Positions 55,532-63,759 of a stretch of 64,000 nt of DNA are shown one piece after another. Position 1 is the first letter of the stretch; every line of letters begins with the position of its first letter. The notes under the pieces were generated by a model. It was not told the origin of the DNA. It made no database searches and worked only from the letters and a program-made list of their open reading frames with translations. The position numbers and the translations under genes were made by a program. The stretch comes from Paenibacillus sp. JNUCC32. GTDB taxonomy: Bacteria; Bacillota; Bacilli; Paenibacillales; Paenibacillaceae. The stretch lies in contig NZ_CP062260.1 of NCBI RefSeq assembly GCF_014863545.1, positions 6,336,001-6,400,000 of the forward strand, written 5' to 3'.

Positions 55532-55793
55532 GTGGTGTCTGAAAGCATAATTCTCGAAGCATAGGTCTCCCGGTTATGGCAACACACCGTCCTCTGCACG
55601 AAGTCTGTCTACTGTGTTGGAAGTGGACAAGACAATTGTAGTCAGGTTGTCCACAAAGATATGCACATCATGGTGAGCACATTAGGGATACGTTCGCGTG
55701 TTTTGGGGCATGTTGTTCACATCATGTGCACAGGTTGAGGATAGAAAGAGTGAAGCTGGCTTCCGAGCATGATCATCTGACATCGTTAACCAC
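55532..55793. other. rpsI-marR intergenic region with inverted TTGTCCAC motifs
   Basis: No gene. An 8-bp inverted repeat GTGGACAA (55623-55630) / TTGTCCAC (55647-55654) has halves one mismatch from the DnaA box TTATCCACA. A weaker match, TTGTTCACA, lies at 55713-55721. Function unknown. Confidence 0.45.
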
Positions 55794-55822
55794 TTGACTT
55801 CATATGTAAATAGAGATATATT
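55794..55822 (+). promoter_or_regulatory. Promoter of the marR-efflux operon
   Basis: TTGACT at 55794-55799, 17-nt spacer, TATATT at 55817-55822. Confidence 0.72.
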
Positions 55823-55838
55823 ATTAATTGCAAATTAA

Positions 55839-55850
55839 TTAAGCGCTTAA
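55839..55850. promoter_or_regulatory. Candidate MarR operator
   Basis: Perfect 12-bp palindrome TTAAGCGCTTAA within an AT-rich stretch, about 10 nt downstream of the predicted start site. The location suits autorepression by the adjacent MarR protein; binding is inferred. Confidence 0.5.
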
Positions 55851-55912
55851 ATAATTAATATTTAATCATTAATTAGATAAGTAATTTCTTGGAGCAGTAA
55901 GGGGTGATATGG

Positions 55913-56362
55913 TTGGATCGCAATGAAGAGATTTTTAAGGTGTCGTCGATGTTCCGGGCGCTGCTGAAGAACATTTCTCAAGAATGGAACAAGTCGAGCG
56001 CCGGGAAATACAATTTAAGTTTCCCTCAATTTCAGGTGCTGTATGTATTAAAGATGAGAGGACCTCTAAAGGTCTCGGAGCTTGCTGAAGTTTTGTCTTT
56101 GACGCCGCCGGCTATAACCGGACTGACGGATAAATTGGTTGCAGAAGGATATCTGCAGAAAGAACGTGCCGAGGATGACCGCAGAGTTGTCAACATCACG
56201 CTATTGGAACCGGGGCTTGAGATCATTAAGAAAGTGAAGAAGGACCAAAAAGAAATGATCCAGGGATTTTTCGACTTCCTCTCAGAGGAAGACATTCAGC
56301 ATTTAAGAAGAATCTTCTCCTTGATGCTGTCAAACATAGATAAAAACAATCACAACGGGTAG
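55913..56362 (+). CDS. MarR-family transcriptional regulator
   Basis: Winged-helix regulator of about 149 aa. The DNA-binding region is SFPQFQVLYVLKMRGPLKV, then ELAEVLSLTPPAITGLTDKL and the wing RAEDDRRVVNITL. I prefer TTG 55913, about 6 nt after AAGGGGTGA; GTG 55904, with GGAG at 9 nt, is an alternative. It lies 9 nt before a drug-efflux gene, so it probably controls that pump and itself, responding to a small hydrophobic ligand. The inducer cannot be read from sequence. Confidence 0.88.
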   Translation: MDRNEEIFKVSSMFRALLKNISQEWNKSSAGKYNLSFPQFQVLYVLKMRGPLKVSELAEVLSLTPPAITGLTDKLVAEGYLQKERAEDDRRVVNITLLEPGLEIIKKVKKDQKEMIQGFFDFLSEEDIQHLRRIFSLMLSNIDKNNHNG

Positions 56363-56371
56363 AGGTGGAGC

Positions 56372-58018
56372 ATGGAGCATTTAACGCTTAAACGTAAAGT
56401 TTCGATTATGATCGCGATCATGGCTGCGATGTTCTTCGCAGCCATTAACCAGACGATAACAAGCACCGCGATGCCGCGGATTATCGCCATTCTCGATGGC
56501 ATGGATTATTATACATGGACCATCAACATTTATTTGTTAACATCAACGATCGCTACCATACTGGTTGGCAAGCTGTCCGACATGTTCGGACGTAAGCCGT
56601 TTATATTGATAGGTATATTGTTTTTCATGTTAGGAGCTTTCCTGACGGGTACTTCGACAGACGTGTATCAGTTTATCATTTATCGCGGTATTCAAGGTAT
56701 CGGTGCCGGCATTATCCAGTCAACGGCATTTATGTCGGTCGGGGACTTATTCCCGCCGCGGGAACGTGGTAAATGGATGGGCCTGATGACGGCGGTATTC
56801 GGTTTTTCCAGTGTCCTGGGTCCTACGCTTGGCGGTTACCTGGTCGATAACATTGAATGGCGCTGGTTATTCTGGATCTTCCTGCCGCTGGGCGTCGTTG
56901 CCTTTATCATGATCATGACATTGTTCCCTAAGGTCGAACGCAAACCGGGTCAATCCATCGATTATTTGGGCTCCTTATTCCTGACAACGGCCATCGTTCC
57001 GTTGCTGCTTGCCTTTTCTTGGGCAGGTACGGAATATCCTTGGGGATCGCCGGAGATTATCGGTCTCATAGCGGCTTCGGTCGTATCGGCCATCATCTTT
57101 ATATTTGTTGAGACAAAGGCCAAGGAACCGGTTTTGCCGCTGAGTTTGTTTAAGAACAGCGTCGTTACGGTTTCCAATCTGATTGGATTCATTATGAACT
57201 TCGGTTTGATGGGCGCGATGATTTACATCTCGTTCTACGTGCAGGGCGTACTCGGCATTTCGCCTACCTATGCCGGGTATGTAACGATTCCGATGTCGGT
57301 CTTCATGATGGGAATGAGCGCCGTCGTGGGCCAGCTGATCGCGAAGAGCGGCAAGTACAAACGTTACGCGCTGCTTGGCGTACCGATCATGATTGTGGGC
57401 ATGGGTATTATGGTATTCATGGATAACCTGTGGCTGACCGTGGTCAGTACCATCATTTTCGGTGTCGGTCTTGGTTTGGGCATGCCGGTATTCTCGCTGG
57501 CCACGCAAAATGCGGTATCGCACAAAGAGCTTGGCGTAGCGACGGCTTCTTCCCAATTGTTCCGTAATCTTGGCGGTACGATCGGTATCGCGGTCATGGG
57601 TACGGTTATGTCGAATAACCTGACGAAGAATTTGAAGGATGCACTTCAGTCGGAGAGCGCGCCTGACTTCAGCTCCTTGGATCCGCAGATGGCCCAGCAG
57701 ATGCTATCGTTCGCGAATCCGCAGACGCTGATGAATAAGCCGTTGATCGAACAGACGCAAGCAAGCCTTCCTGCAGATGTGCAGCCATTATTCCTGCAGA
57801 TGATAGACAGCATTCGCGATGCGCTCGGAAATACGCTATCCATGGTATTCCTTACCGGGATGCTGGTGCTTGTGGTCGCATTGCTGCTCGTATTCTTCTT
57901 GAAGGAAATTCCGCTGCGGACAACGAATCAGGCATCGGCTCCCAAGTCCGAGGATTCGGAAGGAAAAAGTGCCGGTGCAGGCATGAGAGCCAAAGAGGTA
58001 TCCGTAGCATCGGAGTAA
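56372..58018 (+). CDS. EmrB/QacA-type (DHA2) multidrug efflux transporter
   Basis: Proton-driven antiporter of the major facilitator superfamily with about 14 hydrophobic helices over 548 aa. Motif A is GKLSDMFGRKPFI near residues 67-79; motif C-like GFSSVLGPTLGGYLVD is near 150-165. A long extracytoplasmic loop lies between the last two helices, and a polar tail follows (PKSEDSEGKSAGAG). Tandem with marR; GAGGTGG ribosome site. Substrates unknown. Confidence 0.9.
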   Translation: MEHLTLKRKVSIMIAIMAAMFFAAINQTITSTAMPRIIAILDGMDYYTWTINIYLLTSTIATILVGKLSDMFGRKPFILIGILFFMLGAFLTGTSTDVYQFIIYRGIQGIGAGIIQSTAFMSVGDLFPPRERGKWMGLMTAVFGFSSVLGPTLGGYLVDNIEWRWLFWIFLPLGVVAFIMIMTLFPKVERKPGQSIDYLGSLFLTTAIVPLLLAFSWAGTEYPWGSPEIIGLIAASVVSAIIFIFVETKAKEPVLPLSLFKNSVVTVSNLIGFIMNFGLMGAMIYISFYVQGVLGISPTYAGYVTIPMSVFMMGMSAVVGQLIAKSGKYKRYALLGVPIMIVGMGIMVFMDNLWLTVVSTIIFGVGLGLGMPVFSLATQNAVSHKELGVATASSQLFRNLGGTIGIAVMGTVMSNNLTKNLKDALQSESAPDFSSLDPQMAQQMLSFANPQTLMNKPLIEQTQASLPADVQPLFLQMIDSIRDALGNTLSMVFLTGMLVLVVALLLVFFLKEIPLRTTNQASAPKSEDSEGKSAGAGMRAKEVSVASE

Positions 58019-58063
58019 GGTCCAAGACTTGTCATAATGTTTGGAAAATAGAATAGAGAGAAG

Positions 58064-58094
58064 CCCCTTCCTGCTTGCGCAGGAAGGGTTTTTT
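58064..58094 (+). terminator. Intrinsic terminator after the efflux gene
   Basis: Ten-bp perfect stem CCCTTCCTGC / GCAGGAAGGG with TTGC loop and six Ts. Confidence 0.92.
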
Positions 58095-58120
58095 CGTTTT
58101 TTATGGTAACGATTTGATGG

Positions 58121-58148
58121 TTGACATTTATTAGGAATGTTTTATACT
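58121..58148 (+). promoter_or_regulatory. Promoter of cysH-sat
   Basis: TTGACA at 58121-58126, 16-nt spacer, TATACT at 58143-58148. No T-box, S-box or CymR-like site was identified in the 60-nt leader. Confidence 0.72.
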
Positions 58149-58214
58149 GTATTTAATTCATATTATTTCAGTAGGATTATCGGGATTAACGAAAAATGGG
58201 GGAGGCATCCAATC

Positions 58215-58907
58215 ATGAATTTGCTGGAGAAAGAAGATCTGATCAGAGTGCAGGCTGAAGAGCTTGAGCACGCATCGGCTGAGGAAGTCATCGAATATGC
58301 TATCAAGACGTTTCCTAACATAACGTTTGCTTGCAGCTTTGGAGCAGAAGATGTGGTATTGGTCGATATGATTCAGAAGATCAGTCCGTCGACGGATATT
58401 TTTTATCTGGATACCGACTTTCATTTCAAGGAGACATATGAAACGCGGGATCGTATGGCAGAACGTTATGGGCTGGAATTTGTGCGCGTATCTCCGCTCA
58501 TCACGCCGGAAGAGCAAGCGGCTCAGCATGGCGAAGCATTATGGAGCGTCAGCCCGAACGAATGCTGCAACATCCGCAAGGTAGAGCCGTTGACCCGGAT
58601 TCTGTCTCAATACGAGGCTTGGATCACAGGCATACGAAGAGATCAAGCCCCTACCCGGGCGAACTCGAAGAAGATTGAATATGATACCAAGTTCGGTTTG
58701 GTGAAGTTCAATCCGATCGCGGGCTGGACGAGTGAGGATGTGTGGAATTACATCCGCATGAACGAGATCATCTACAACCCGCTGCATGATCAGAATTATC
58801 CGAGCATTGGCTGCGAATACTGCACGCGGCAGGTCATGCCGGGAGAAGATCCACGTGCAGGACGCTGGTCCGGGCATGAGAAGACGGAGTGCGGGCTTCA
58901 TAAATAA
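58215..58907 (+). CDS. cysH: Adenylyl-sulfate (APS/PAPS) reductase
   Basis: Reduces activated sulfate to sulfite in assimilation. The iron-sulfur Cys pairs C117/C118 (NECCNIRKV) and C200/C203 (GCEYC), plus the catalytic C226 near the C-terminus (ECGLHK), indicate the [4Fe-4S] type that uses APS, and often also PAPS. The nucleotide-binding SFGAEDVVLVDM starts at residue 41. I start at ATG 58215 (230 aa) behind GGGGGAGG; a frame from 58137 overlaps the promoter. Upstream of sat by 56 nt. Confidence 0.94.
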   Translation: MNLLEKEDLIRVQAEELEHASAEEVIEYAIKTFPNITFACSFGAEDVVLVDMIQKISPSTDIFYLDTDFHFKETYETRDRMAERYGLEFVRVSPLITPEEQAAQHGEALWSVSPNECCNIRKVEPLTRILSQYEAWITGIRRDQAPTRANSKKIEYDTKFGLVKFNPIAGWTSEDVWNYIRMNEIIYNPLHDQNYPSIGCEYCTRQVMPGEDPRAGRWSGHEKTECGLHK

Positions 58908-58963
58908 ACAGATAAGAACCACTTGCCTTATCACAGTTGCAGCATAAGAAGGAGGAATTATTC

Positions 58964-60133
58964 ATGACAGCCATACTCCCTCATGGCGGTACGCTGGTAC
59001 AGCGGGTAGCCCAAGGAGAAGAACGTGAAGCTTTGTTGAAGCAGGTTGACACCTTTCATAAGATCCCTGTAAACGCCTGGAGCATTTCGGACTTGGATCT
59101 AATCGGGGTCGGAGCATTTTCGCCATTGCAGGGATTTCTGAACGAGCAGGACTACAAATCTGTCGTTTCCAATATGCGTTTATCTGACGGAACGGTGTGG
59201 AGCATACCGGTCACGCTGGCCGTAGATGAAGACACGGCGGCGAAGCTCGTAGTCGGCGAGAAGGCGGCGCTTGTAGGAGAAGAAGACGGCGTCGTTTATG
59301 GCGTCATCGATGTCGAGAGCGTCTACCAGGTCGATCAGCAAGTCGAGGCTGTACAAGTATTCAAGACCGATGATCCGGAGCATCCAGGCGTGAAAAAGCT
59401 TTTGGAACGACCTGCGACGTATGTTGGAGGTCCGATTCAAGTATTGAATCGTCCACAGCCGGAACGTTTTGGCGAGTTTTATTTTGATCCGGCAGAAACA
59501 CGCGCACATTTTAAAGCCAAGGGCTGGAATACGGTTGTCGGCTTTCAGACCCGAAATCCGGTCCACCGTGCACATGAGTACATTCAGAAAAGCGCAATGG
59601 AAATCGTAGATGCGCTATTCCTCAATCCGCTCGTGGGAGAGACCAAATCGGATGACGTTCCTGCCAACGTGCGGATGAAGAGCTACCTCACCTTGCTGGA
59701 GAACTATTACCCCGCGGATCGTACCTTCCTGGGCGTATTTCCGGCTGCCATGCGTTATGCAGGCCCAAGGGAAGCCATATTCCATGCCATGGTTCGTAAA
59801 AATTATGGATGCACTCATTTTATCGTGGGCCGGGATCACGCCGGAGTCGGCGATTACTACGGCACTTACGAGGCACAGGAAATTTTCAAGAATTTCACTG
59901 CGGAAGAGTTAGGCATTACCCCGCTGTTCTTCGAGCACAGCTTCTTCTGCACAACGTGCGGAAACATGGCCTCGAGCAAAACATGCCCGCATCCTAAGGA
60001 GGACCATCTGACCTTGTCGGGAACGAAGGTTCGCGGCTTGCTTCGCGAGGGGCAGTGCCCGCCGCCGGAATTTACGCGCCCGGAAGTTGCGCAAGTACTG
60101 ATCGAAGGCATGAAAGAGCAGATCACGGTATAA
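58964..60133 (+). CDS. sat: Sulfate adenylyltransferase (ATP sulfurylase)
   Basis: Activates sulfate with ATP to APS. 389 aa from ATG 58964 behind AAGGAGGAA. The nucleotide motif [11 protein letters not shown] and the second motif [17 protein letters not shown] are intact. A Cys/His cluster [15 protein letters not shown] sits near the C-terminus. With cysH it forms a two-step APS-to-sulfite module. Neither a sulfate permease nor an APS kinase gene is beside it, unlike B. subtilis. Confidence 0.95.
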   Translation: MTAILPHGGTLVQRVAQGEEREALLKQVDTFHKIPVNAWSISDLDLIGVGAFSPLQGFLNEQDYKSVVSNMRLSDGTVWSIPVTLAVDEDTAAKLVVGEKAALVGEEDGVVYGVIDVESVYQVDQQVEAVQVFKTDDPEHPGVKKLLERPATYVGGPIQVLNRPQPERFGEFYFDPAETRAHFKAKGWNTVVGFQTRNPVHRAHEYIQKSAMEIVDALFLNPLVGETKSDDVPANVRMKSYLTLLENYYPADRTFLGVFPAAMRYAGPREAIFHAMVRKNYGCTHFIVGRDHAGVGDYYGTYEAQEIFKNFTAEELGITPLFFEHSFFCTTCGNMASSKTCPHPKEDHLTLSGTKVRGLLREGQCPPPEFTRPEVAQVLIEGMKEQITV

Positions 60134-60146
60134 CGAAGGCATAAAT

Positions 60147-60202
60147 AACCACCTTGTCCCATATGATGGAGTAGAACAACTCATGGGACGAGGTGGTTTT
60201 GT
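60147..60202 (+). terminator. Long terminator-like hairpin between sat and cwlD that contains the cwlD ribosome site
   Basis: A 16-bp stem with one wobble, 60147-60162 with 60183-60198, 20-nt loop, then a TTTTGTT tail. The 3' arm contains GAGGTGG (60190-60196), the only good ribosome site for the cwlD ATG at 60204. Confidence 0.8.
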
Positions 60203-60203
60203 T

Positions 60204-60977
60204 ATGTCCAGGCGGAGAACGGACAAGGTTACGGTATGGATATCGTTGAAGAGAATCAAACAAACCCTGATTGGTGCCGTACTACTGGCACTGCTCATTA
60301 TCGTAGTGACGTACGAAATCCCCTCTGCCAAAACGTCCAATACCTGGAGCCTGCCGCTTGCCGGCAAAGTCATTGCCCTTGATGCAGGCCATGGCGGGCC
60401 AGACGGGGGAGCAGTTAGCCGCCAAGGCGTCATAGAGAAGGATGTAAACCTGGCCATCACCTTGTATCTACGTGATTACTTGCAGCAGGCAGGCGCGCTT
60501 GTCATTATGACAAGAGAAGGAGACTACGACCTGGCGGCGGAAAGCACCAAGGGATATTCCAAGCGGAAAACGGAAGACCTCAAACAACGCGTGCGGATGA
60601 TCGAGGACAGCAAGGCCGACCTGTTTATCAGCATGCATCTGAACAGTATTCCGTCCAATCGGTGGAGAGGCGCGCAGACCTTTTTCCCGCCGAATAACGA
60701 GGACAGCAAGAAACTTGCCGAATTGATCCAGGCTGAAATTAGGCATAACCTGGAGAATACGCAGCGTCTGGCCAAAACGGACGACAAGATATATTTGCTC
60801 CAAGCCCTGCGCATGCCATCCGCCCTGGTCGAGGTCGGTTTCTTGTCCCACCCGCAGGAATCCGAATTGCTTCGGGACGAGAAATACCAGAGGAAGGTCG
60901 CAGCTTCCGTGTATAACGGCATTTTGCGGTATACCTCCGGAGAGTCCATCAGCGAGTCGTCACAAGCTGCAGAGTAA
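60204..60977 (+). CDS. cwlD: CwlD, germination-related N-acetylmuramoyl-L-alanine amidase
   Basis: Removes peptides from muramic acid so that spore cortex muramic-delta-lactam can form, with PdaA. One N-terminal membrane anchor (about 22-37). The amidase_3 domain begins KVIALDAGHGGPDGGA with zinc ligands H63 and E79; FISMHLNS and ALVEVGFLS supply the remaining His and Glu. 257 aa from ATG 60204, which uses a ribosome site inside a hairpin. An upstream frame from 60183 is open but runs into that hairpin. Confidence 0.93.
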   Translation: MSRRRTDKVTVWISLKRIKQTLIGAVLLALLIIVVTYEIPSAKTSNTWSLPLAGKVIALDAGHGGPDGGAVSRQGVIEKDVNLAITLYLRDYLQQAGALVIMTREGDYDLAAESTKGYSKRKTEDLKQRVRMIEDSKADLFISMHLNSIPSNRWRGAQTFFPPNNEDSKKLAELIQAEIRHNLENTQRLAKTDDKIYLLQALRMPSALVEVGFLSHPQESELLRDEKYQRKVAASVYNGILRYTSGESISESSQAAE

Positions 60978-60986
60978 TGGTATAAT
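60978..60986 (+). promoter_or_regulatory. Candidate extended -10 promoter of mrp
   Basis: TGG immediately followed by TATAAT (60981-60986), directly after the cwlD stop; no recognisable -35. Predicted start near 60993, about 48 nt before mrp. Confidence 0.5.
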
Positions 60987-61040
60987 AGACACGAATAACG
61001 AAACATTGTCTATTCCATTACATAGAGCAGAGGTGCTTAT

Positions 61041-62135
61041 ATGCTGACTAGAGAAACGGTGCAGGAGATACTCCAGCCTTTACGTGATCCCGAAACCGGG
61101 AAGAGCCTGATGGAGCTCCAGCGTATTCGAGATATTGTAGTCAAGGAACGCACGGTTCGACTATCCGTGACGTACAGCAGCGAAGATGTACGCGCTTCCC
61201 TGGAAGCGCAGATCAGAGAAATTCTGGAGGCGATGGGGGCAGAGGATATTCATATCCGCATGCGTCCCCTGGACAATGCCTCAAACCAAGCGAACCGCGA
61301 GGAAGCCAACGATCGCGACAAGCTGACAAAAGGGCATGCTGCCGGCATGGAGCAGAATACGCTTCTAAGCGAACAATCCGGCGTTCATTTCATTGCGATC
61401 GCAAGCGGCAAAGGCGGCGTCGGCAAATCCACCGTTACGGTGAATTTAGCCGCAGCTTTGGCCCGACAAGGGAAGAGGGTCGGTCTGATCGACGCGGATA
61501 TTTACGGATTCAGCGTGCCGGACATGATGGGTATTGAGGAAGGGCCCTCCGTAACCGAAGACGGCGTCATTCACCCGGTTGAGCGCTTTGGCGTCAAGGT
61601 CATGTCGATGGGCTTCTTCATCCGTGAGAACAGTCCGGTGATTTGGCGCGGACCGATGCTTGGCAAAATGCTGCGTCAATTTTTCACCGATGTCGCTTGG
61701 GGGGATTTGGACTACATGCTGCTTGATCTGCCGCCAGGAACCGGTGACGTGGCGCTGGACGTGCATCAGATGATTCCGCAGAGCAAAGAGATCATCGTAA
61801 CCACCCCGCATGCTACGGCGGCGTTTGTTGCCGCCAGAGCGGGTGCGATGGCCTTGCAGACCGATCATGAAATTCTAGGCGTCGTCGAGAACATGTCCTA
61901 TTATGTCTGCTCCCATGGCGGAGAGAAGGATTATGTGTTCGGTCGTGGAGGCGGAGGCAAGCTTGCCGAGACGCTTCATACGGAGCTTCTCGCGCAGCTT
62001 CCGTTGGGGGCCCCGGATAATCACCCTTCGGAGCCGGATTTCTCGCCATCGGTTTATAAACCGGGGACCGAGAGCGCAGCGATTTACGAAGAGATCGCCT
62101 CACGAATCGCGGCTAAGCTTGAAGGATCCGTTTAA
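61041..62135 (+). CDS. salA: Mrp/ApbC-family P-loop ATPase (SalA/YbaL)
   Basis: Mrp-type ATPase linked to iron-sulfur carrier function; B. subtilis SalA also regulates scoC expression. An N-terminal MIP18/DUF59-like domain (about 5-75) is followed by a linker and the ATPase with deviant Walker A GKGGVGKST at 123-131. The usual Mrp CxxC is incomplete: SYYVCSHGG retains one Cys, which makes a bridging cluster less certain. 364 aa; AGAGGTG site. In B. subtilis the same gene lies between cwlD and gerD. Confidence 0.9.
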   Translation: MLTRETVQEILQPLRDPETGKSLMELQRIRDIVVKERTVRLSVTYSSEDVRASLEAQIREILEAMGAEDIHIRMRPLDNASNQANREEANDRDKLTKGHAAGMEQNTLLSEQSGVHFIAIASGKGGVGKSTVTVNLAAALARQGKRVGLIDADIYGFSVPDMMGIEEGPSVTEDGVIHPVERFGVKVMSMGFFIRENSPVIWRGPMLGKMLRQFFTDVAWGDLDYMLLDLPPGTGDVALDVHQMIPQSKEIIVTTPHATAAFVAARAGAMALQTDHEILGVVENMSYYVCSHGGEKDYVFGRGGGGKLAETLHTELLAQLPLGAPDNHPSEPDFSPSVYKPGTESAAIYEEIASRIAAKLEGSV

Positions 62136-62155
62136 GACCAACTCATAATATGACG

Positions 62156-62193
62156 GAACAAGCTCCCTCTGCAGGGAGCTTGTTCTATTTTTC
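62156..62193. terminator. Bidirectional terminator between salA and gerD
   Basis: A 13-bp perfect stem, 62156-62168 with 62173-62185, loop CTGC, T-rich tail on the + strand. It serves the convergent genes salA and gerD. Confidence 0.85.
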
Positions 62194-62205
62194 GGAATGG
62201 ATGCT

Positions 62206-62919
62206 TTAACCGCCGCCGCCATCACCGCCGCCTTCTTCGCCGCCGCCGCTTTCACTGCTACCTTCACCGCCGCCACCGCCTTGCTCTTCTTGGCCTTGTC
62301 CCTCGCCTTGTTTTTTCTTTTCCACTTTAGGCTGAAGTTCATCTTTCACGACCGTTTTGAGCAGTTCCAGAACCTCCATGCGGAACAGCGGATTTTGCAT
62401 AGCTTCCTGCATCACGGTCATGGACTGTTTGCGATAGTCCGGCGTATTGGTCAATTCAAGAAACGATTTCATCACATCCGGTGATTTTAACATATCCTGA
62501 ATAGCCTTTTGATACGTAGGGTCCTTGATCAGCTGCATATGCAGCTGCTTGCTCTCGGAATTAATGGCCTTGGCAAAATCGCCGGCGAATTGCGGATCGG
62601 TCATGATCTTCTCAATTTCCTTCTTATATTCATCCGACACCAGCGTATCCTTAACAGCCATCCGAATTTGATCGCCAGATTGGGCGGACATCATCCGCAT
62701 TCCCATTGAGCCTCCGCTGCCTGAGGAACCGCCGGCTCCGCCCCCCATCGCTTCTTCCACCGCTTTTTTGCCTTCGTCGGTTTTCAGAATGTCGACCACC
62801 ATAGACTTGATTTCTTTATAGCCAAGCTGCGGGGACGAGCTTTGTTCTACGCCACAAGCGGTAAGCACCATGGCAGCAACGAAGACGATAATACATAAAC
62901 GAAATAACGGCCACTTCAT
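62206..62919 (-). CDS. gerD: GerD, spore germination lipoprotein
   Basis: Lipoprotein that clusters germinant receptors in the spore inner membrane. A signal peptide ends in lipobox LTAC with C22 as the modified Cys. The helical core (about 30-60 and 85-200) includes YKEIKSMVVDILKTDEGKKA. A Gly/Ser-rich insert at about 68-80 and a 35-residue Gly/Glu-rich tail make it 237 aa, longer than the roughly 185-aa B. subtilis protein. ATG 62919 behind AGGAGGA. A sigma-G-like promoter lies upstream. Confidence 0.93.
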   Translation of the reverse strand: MKWPLFRLCIIVFVAAMVLTACGVEQSSSPQLGYKEIKSMVVDILKTDEGKKAVEEAMGGGAGGSSGSGGSMGMRMMSAQSGDQIRMAVKDTLVSDEYKKEIEKIMTDPQFAGDFAKAINSESKQLHMQLIKDPTYQKAIQDMLKSPDVMKSFLELTNTPDYRKQSMTVMQEAMQNPLFRMEVLELLKTVVKDELQPKVEKKKQGEGQGQEEQGGGGGEGSSESGGGEEGGGDGGGG

Positions 62920-63018
62920 TACCGTTGTCCTCCTTTTTTCGCAAGAAAAATCCTTCTGCGTGCGGTCTGTCTTTTCGTGAAAGTAAGTTGAATGTCATTT
63001 TTCTTACGGGTCTTCGCA

Positions 63019-63048
63019 TAGTATGCGATGGATTTGCAGAAATATGTC
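63019..63048 (-). promoter_or_regulatory. Sigma-G-like promoter of gerD
   Basis: On the minus strand, CATACTA (63025-63019) is preceded by 17 nt and GACATA (63048-63043). This resembles the forespore consensus TGMATA-17/18-CATACTA. gerD is a sigma-G gene in B. subtilis. Confidence 0.5.
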
Positions 63049-63112
63049 GGATTCAGAATGGTTTTTTATTGTGAACGTTGGTAAAATAATGATCTGTGGG
63101 GGTGGAAGTTAG

Positions 63113-63706
63113 TTGAGCTTACGTAAGTGGTCCAAATTGTTTTTGAAAACGCTGCTCGTCGGGGCAGTGGCGGCATTGATCGTAGGTCTGGTCCTGCAGT
63201 TGTTTAATGGCGCTATCGAGTTCACGGGAATGGCCGATTTATTGATATACCCGCTGATTTTGTTAGGCTCTGGGGCGCTGGTGAGCGTATACTCCCAGAT
63301 GGGCTTTTTTGCATACCTGACGTTAAATTATATGGGGATTGGCATATTCCGAAGAAAGACTTGGCAATACATTCAGATCGTGTTGGCTGTACTGGCATTG
63401 CTGGAGCTGATGTTCTTCCGTACGTTTGTCGGCGGATCCACCAGCCTGCAGCAGGATTTGATTCTGGGTATCTCCATACTGGTCATTGCCATTGTCGTTG
63501 CTTACCTCAAAGTAAAGAGCACAAATGCCAACGCATGGATCCCGACGCTGTTCTTCATGATGGCCATTTCCATCGTAGAGATTATCGGCGTGCTGCAAAT
63601 CGGAGTGAGCAACGCCACGATTTTTATGGTTGTACCGTTGCTGATCTGTAATGCATACCAGATTCTGACGCTTCATAAAGTTACACAAGACGAAAAAAAG
63701 AGCTAA
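63113..63706 (+). CDS. kbaA: KbaA, KinB-signalling pathway activation protein
   Basis: Membrane protein required for full KinB input to the sporulation phosphorelay. 197 aa with about six hydrophobic helices. TTG start 63113 behind GGGGGTGG, sequence MSLRKWSKLFLKTLLVGAVA. Divergent from gerD with a 193-nt spacer. The stop codon lies inside the stem of its terminator. Neighbours match B. subtilis gerD-kbaA-pdaB. Confidence 0.9.
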   Translation: MSLRKWSKLFLKTLLVGAVAALIVGLVLQLFNGAIEFTGMADLLIYPLILLGSGALVSVYSQMGFFAYLTLNYMGIGIFRRKTWQYIQIVLAVLALLELMFFRTFVGGSTSLQQDLILGISILVIAIVVAYLKVKSTNANAWIPTLFFMMAISIVEIIGVLQIGVSNATIFMVVPLLICNAYQILTLHKVTQDEKKS

Positions 63707-63725
63707 CGCCTTAGCTCTTTTTTTG
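63693..63725. terminator. Bidirectional terminator between kbaA and pdaB
   Basis: A 14-bp A/T-flanked stem AAAAAAAGAGCTAA / TTAGCTCTTTTTTT with a CGCC loop. The kbaA TAA is the end of the 5' arm, and the run of As serves the minus-strand gene. Confidence 0.88.
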
Positions 63726-63759
63726 TTAAGCATTATTTAATGTTAAGGGTCTTCATGAG

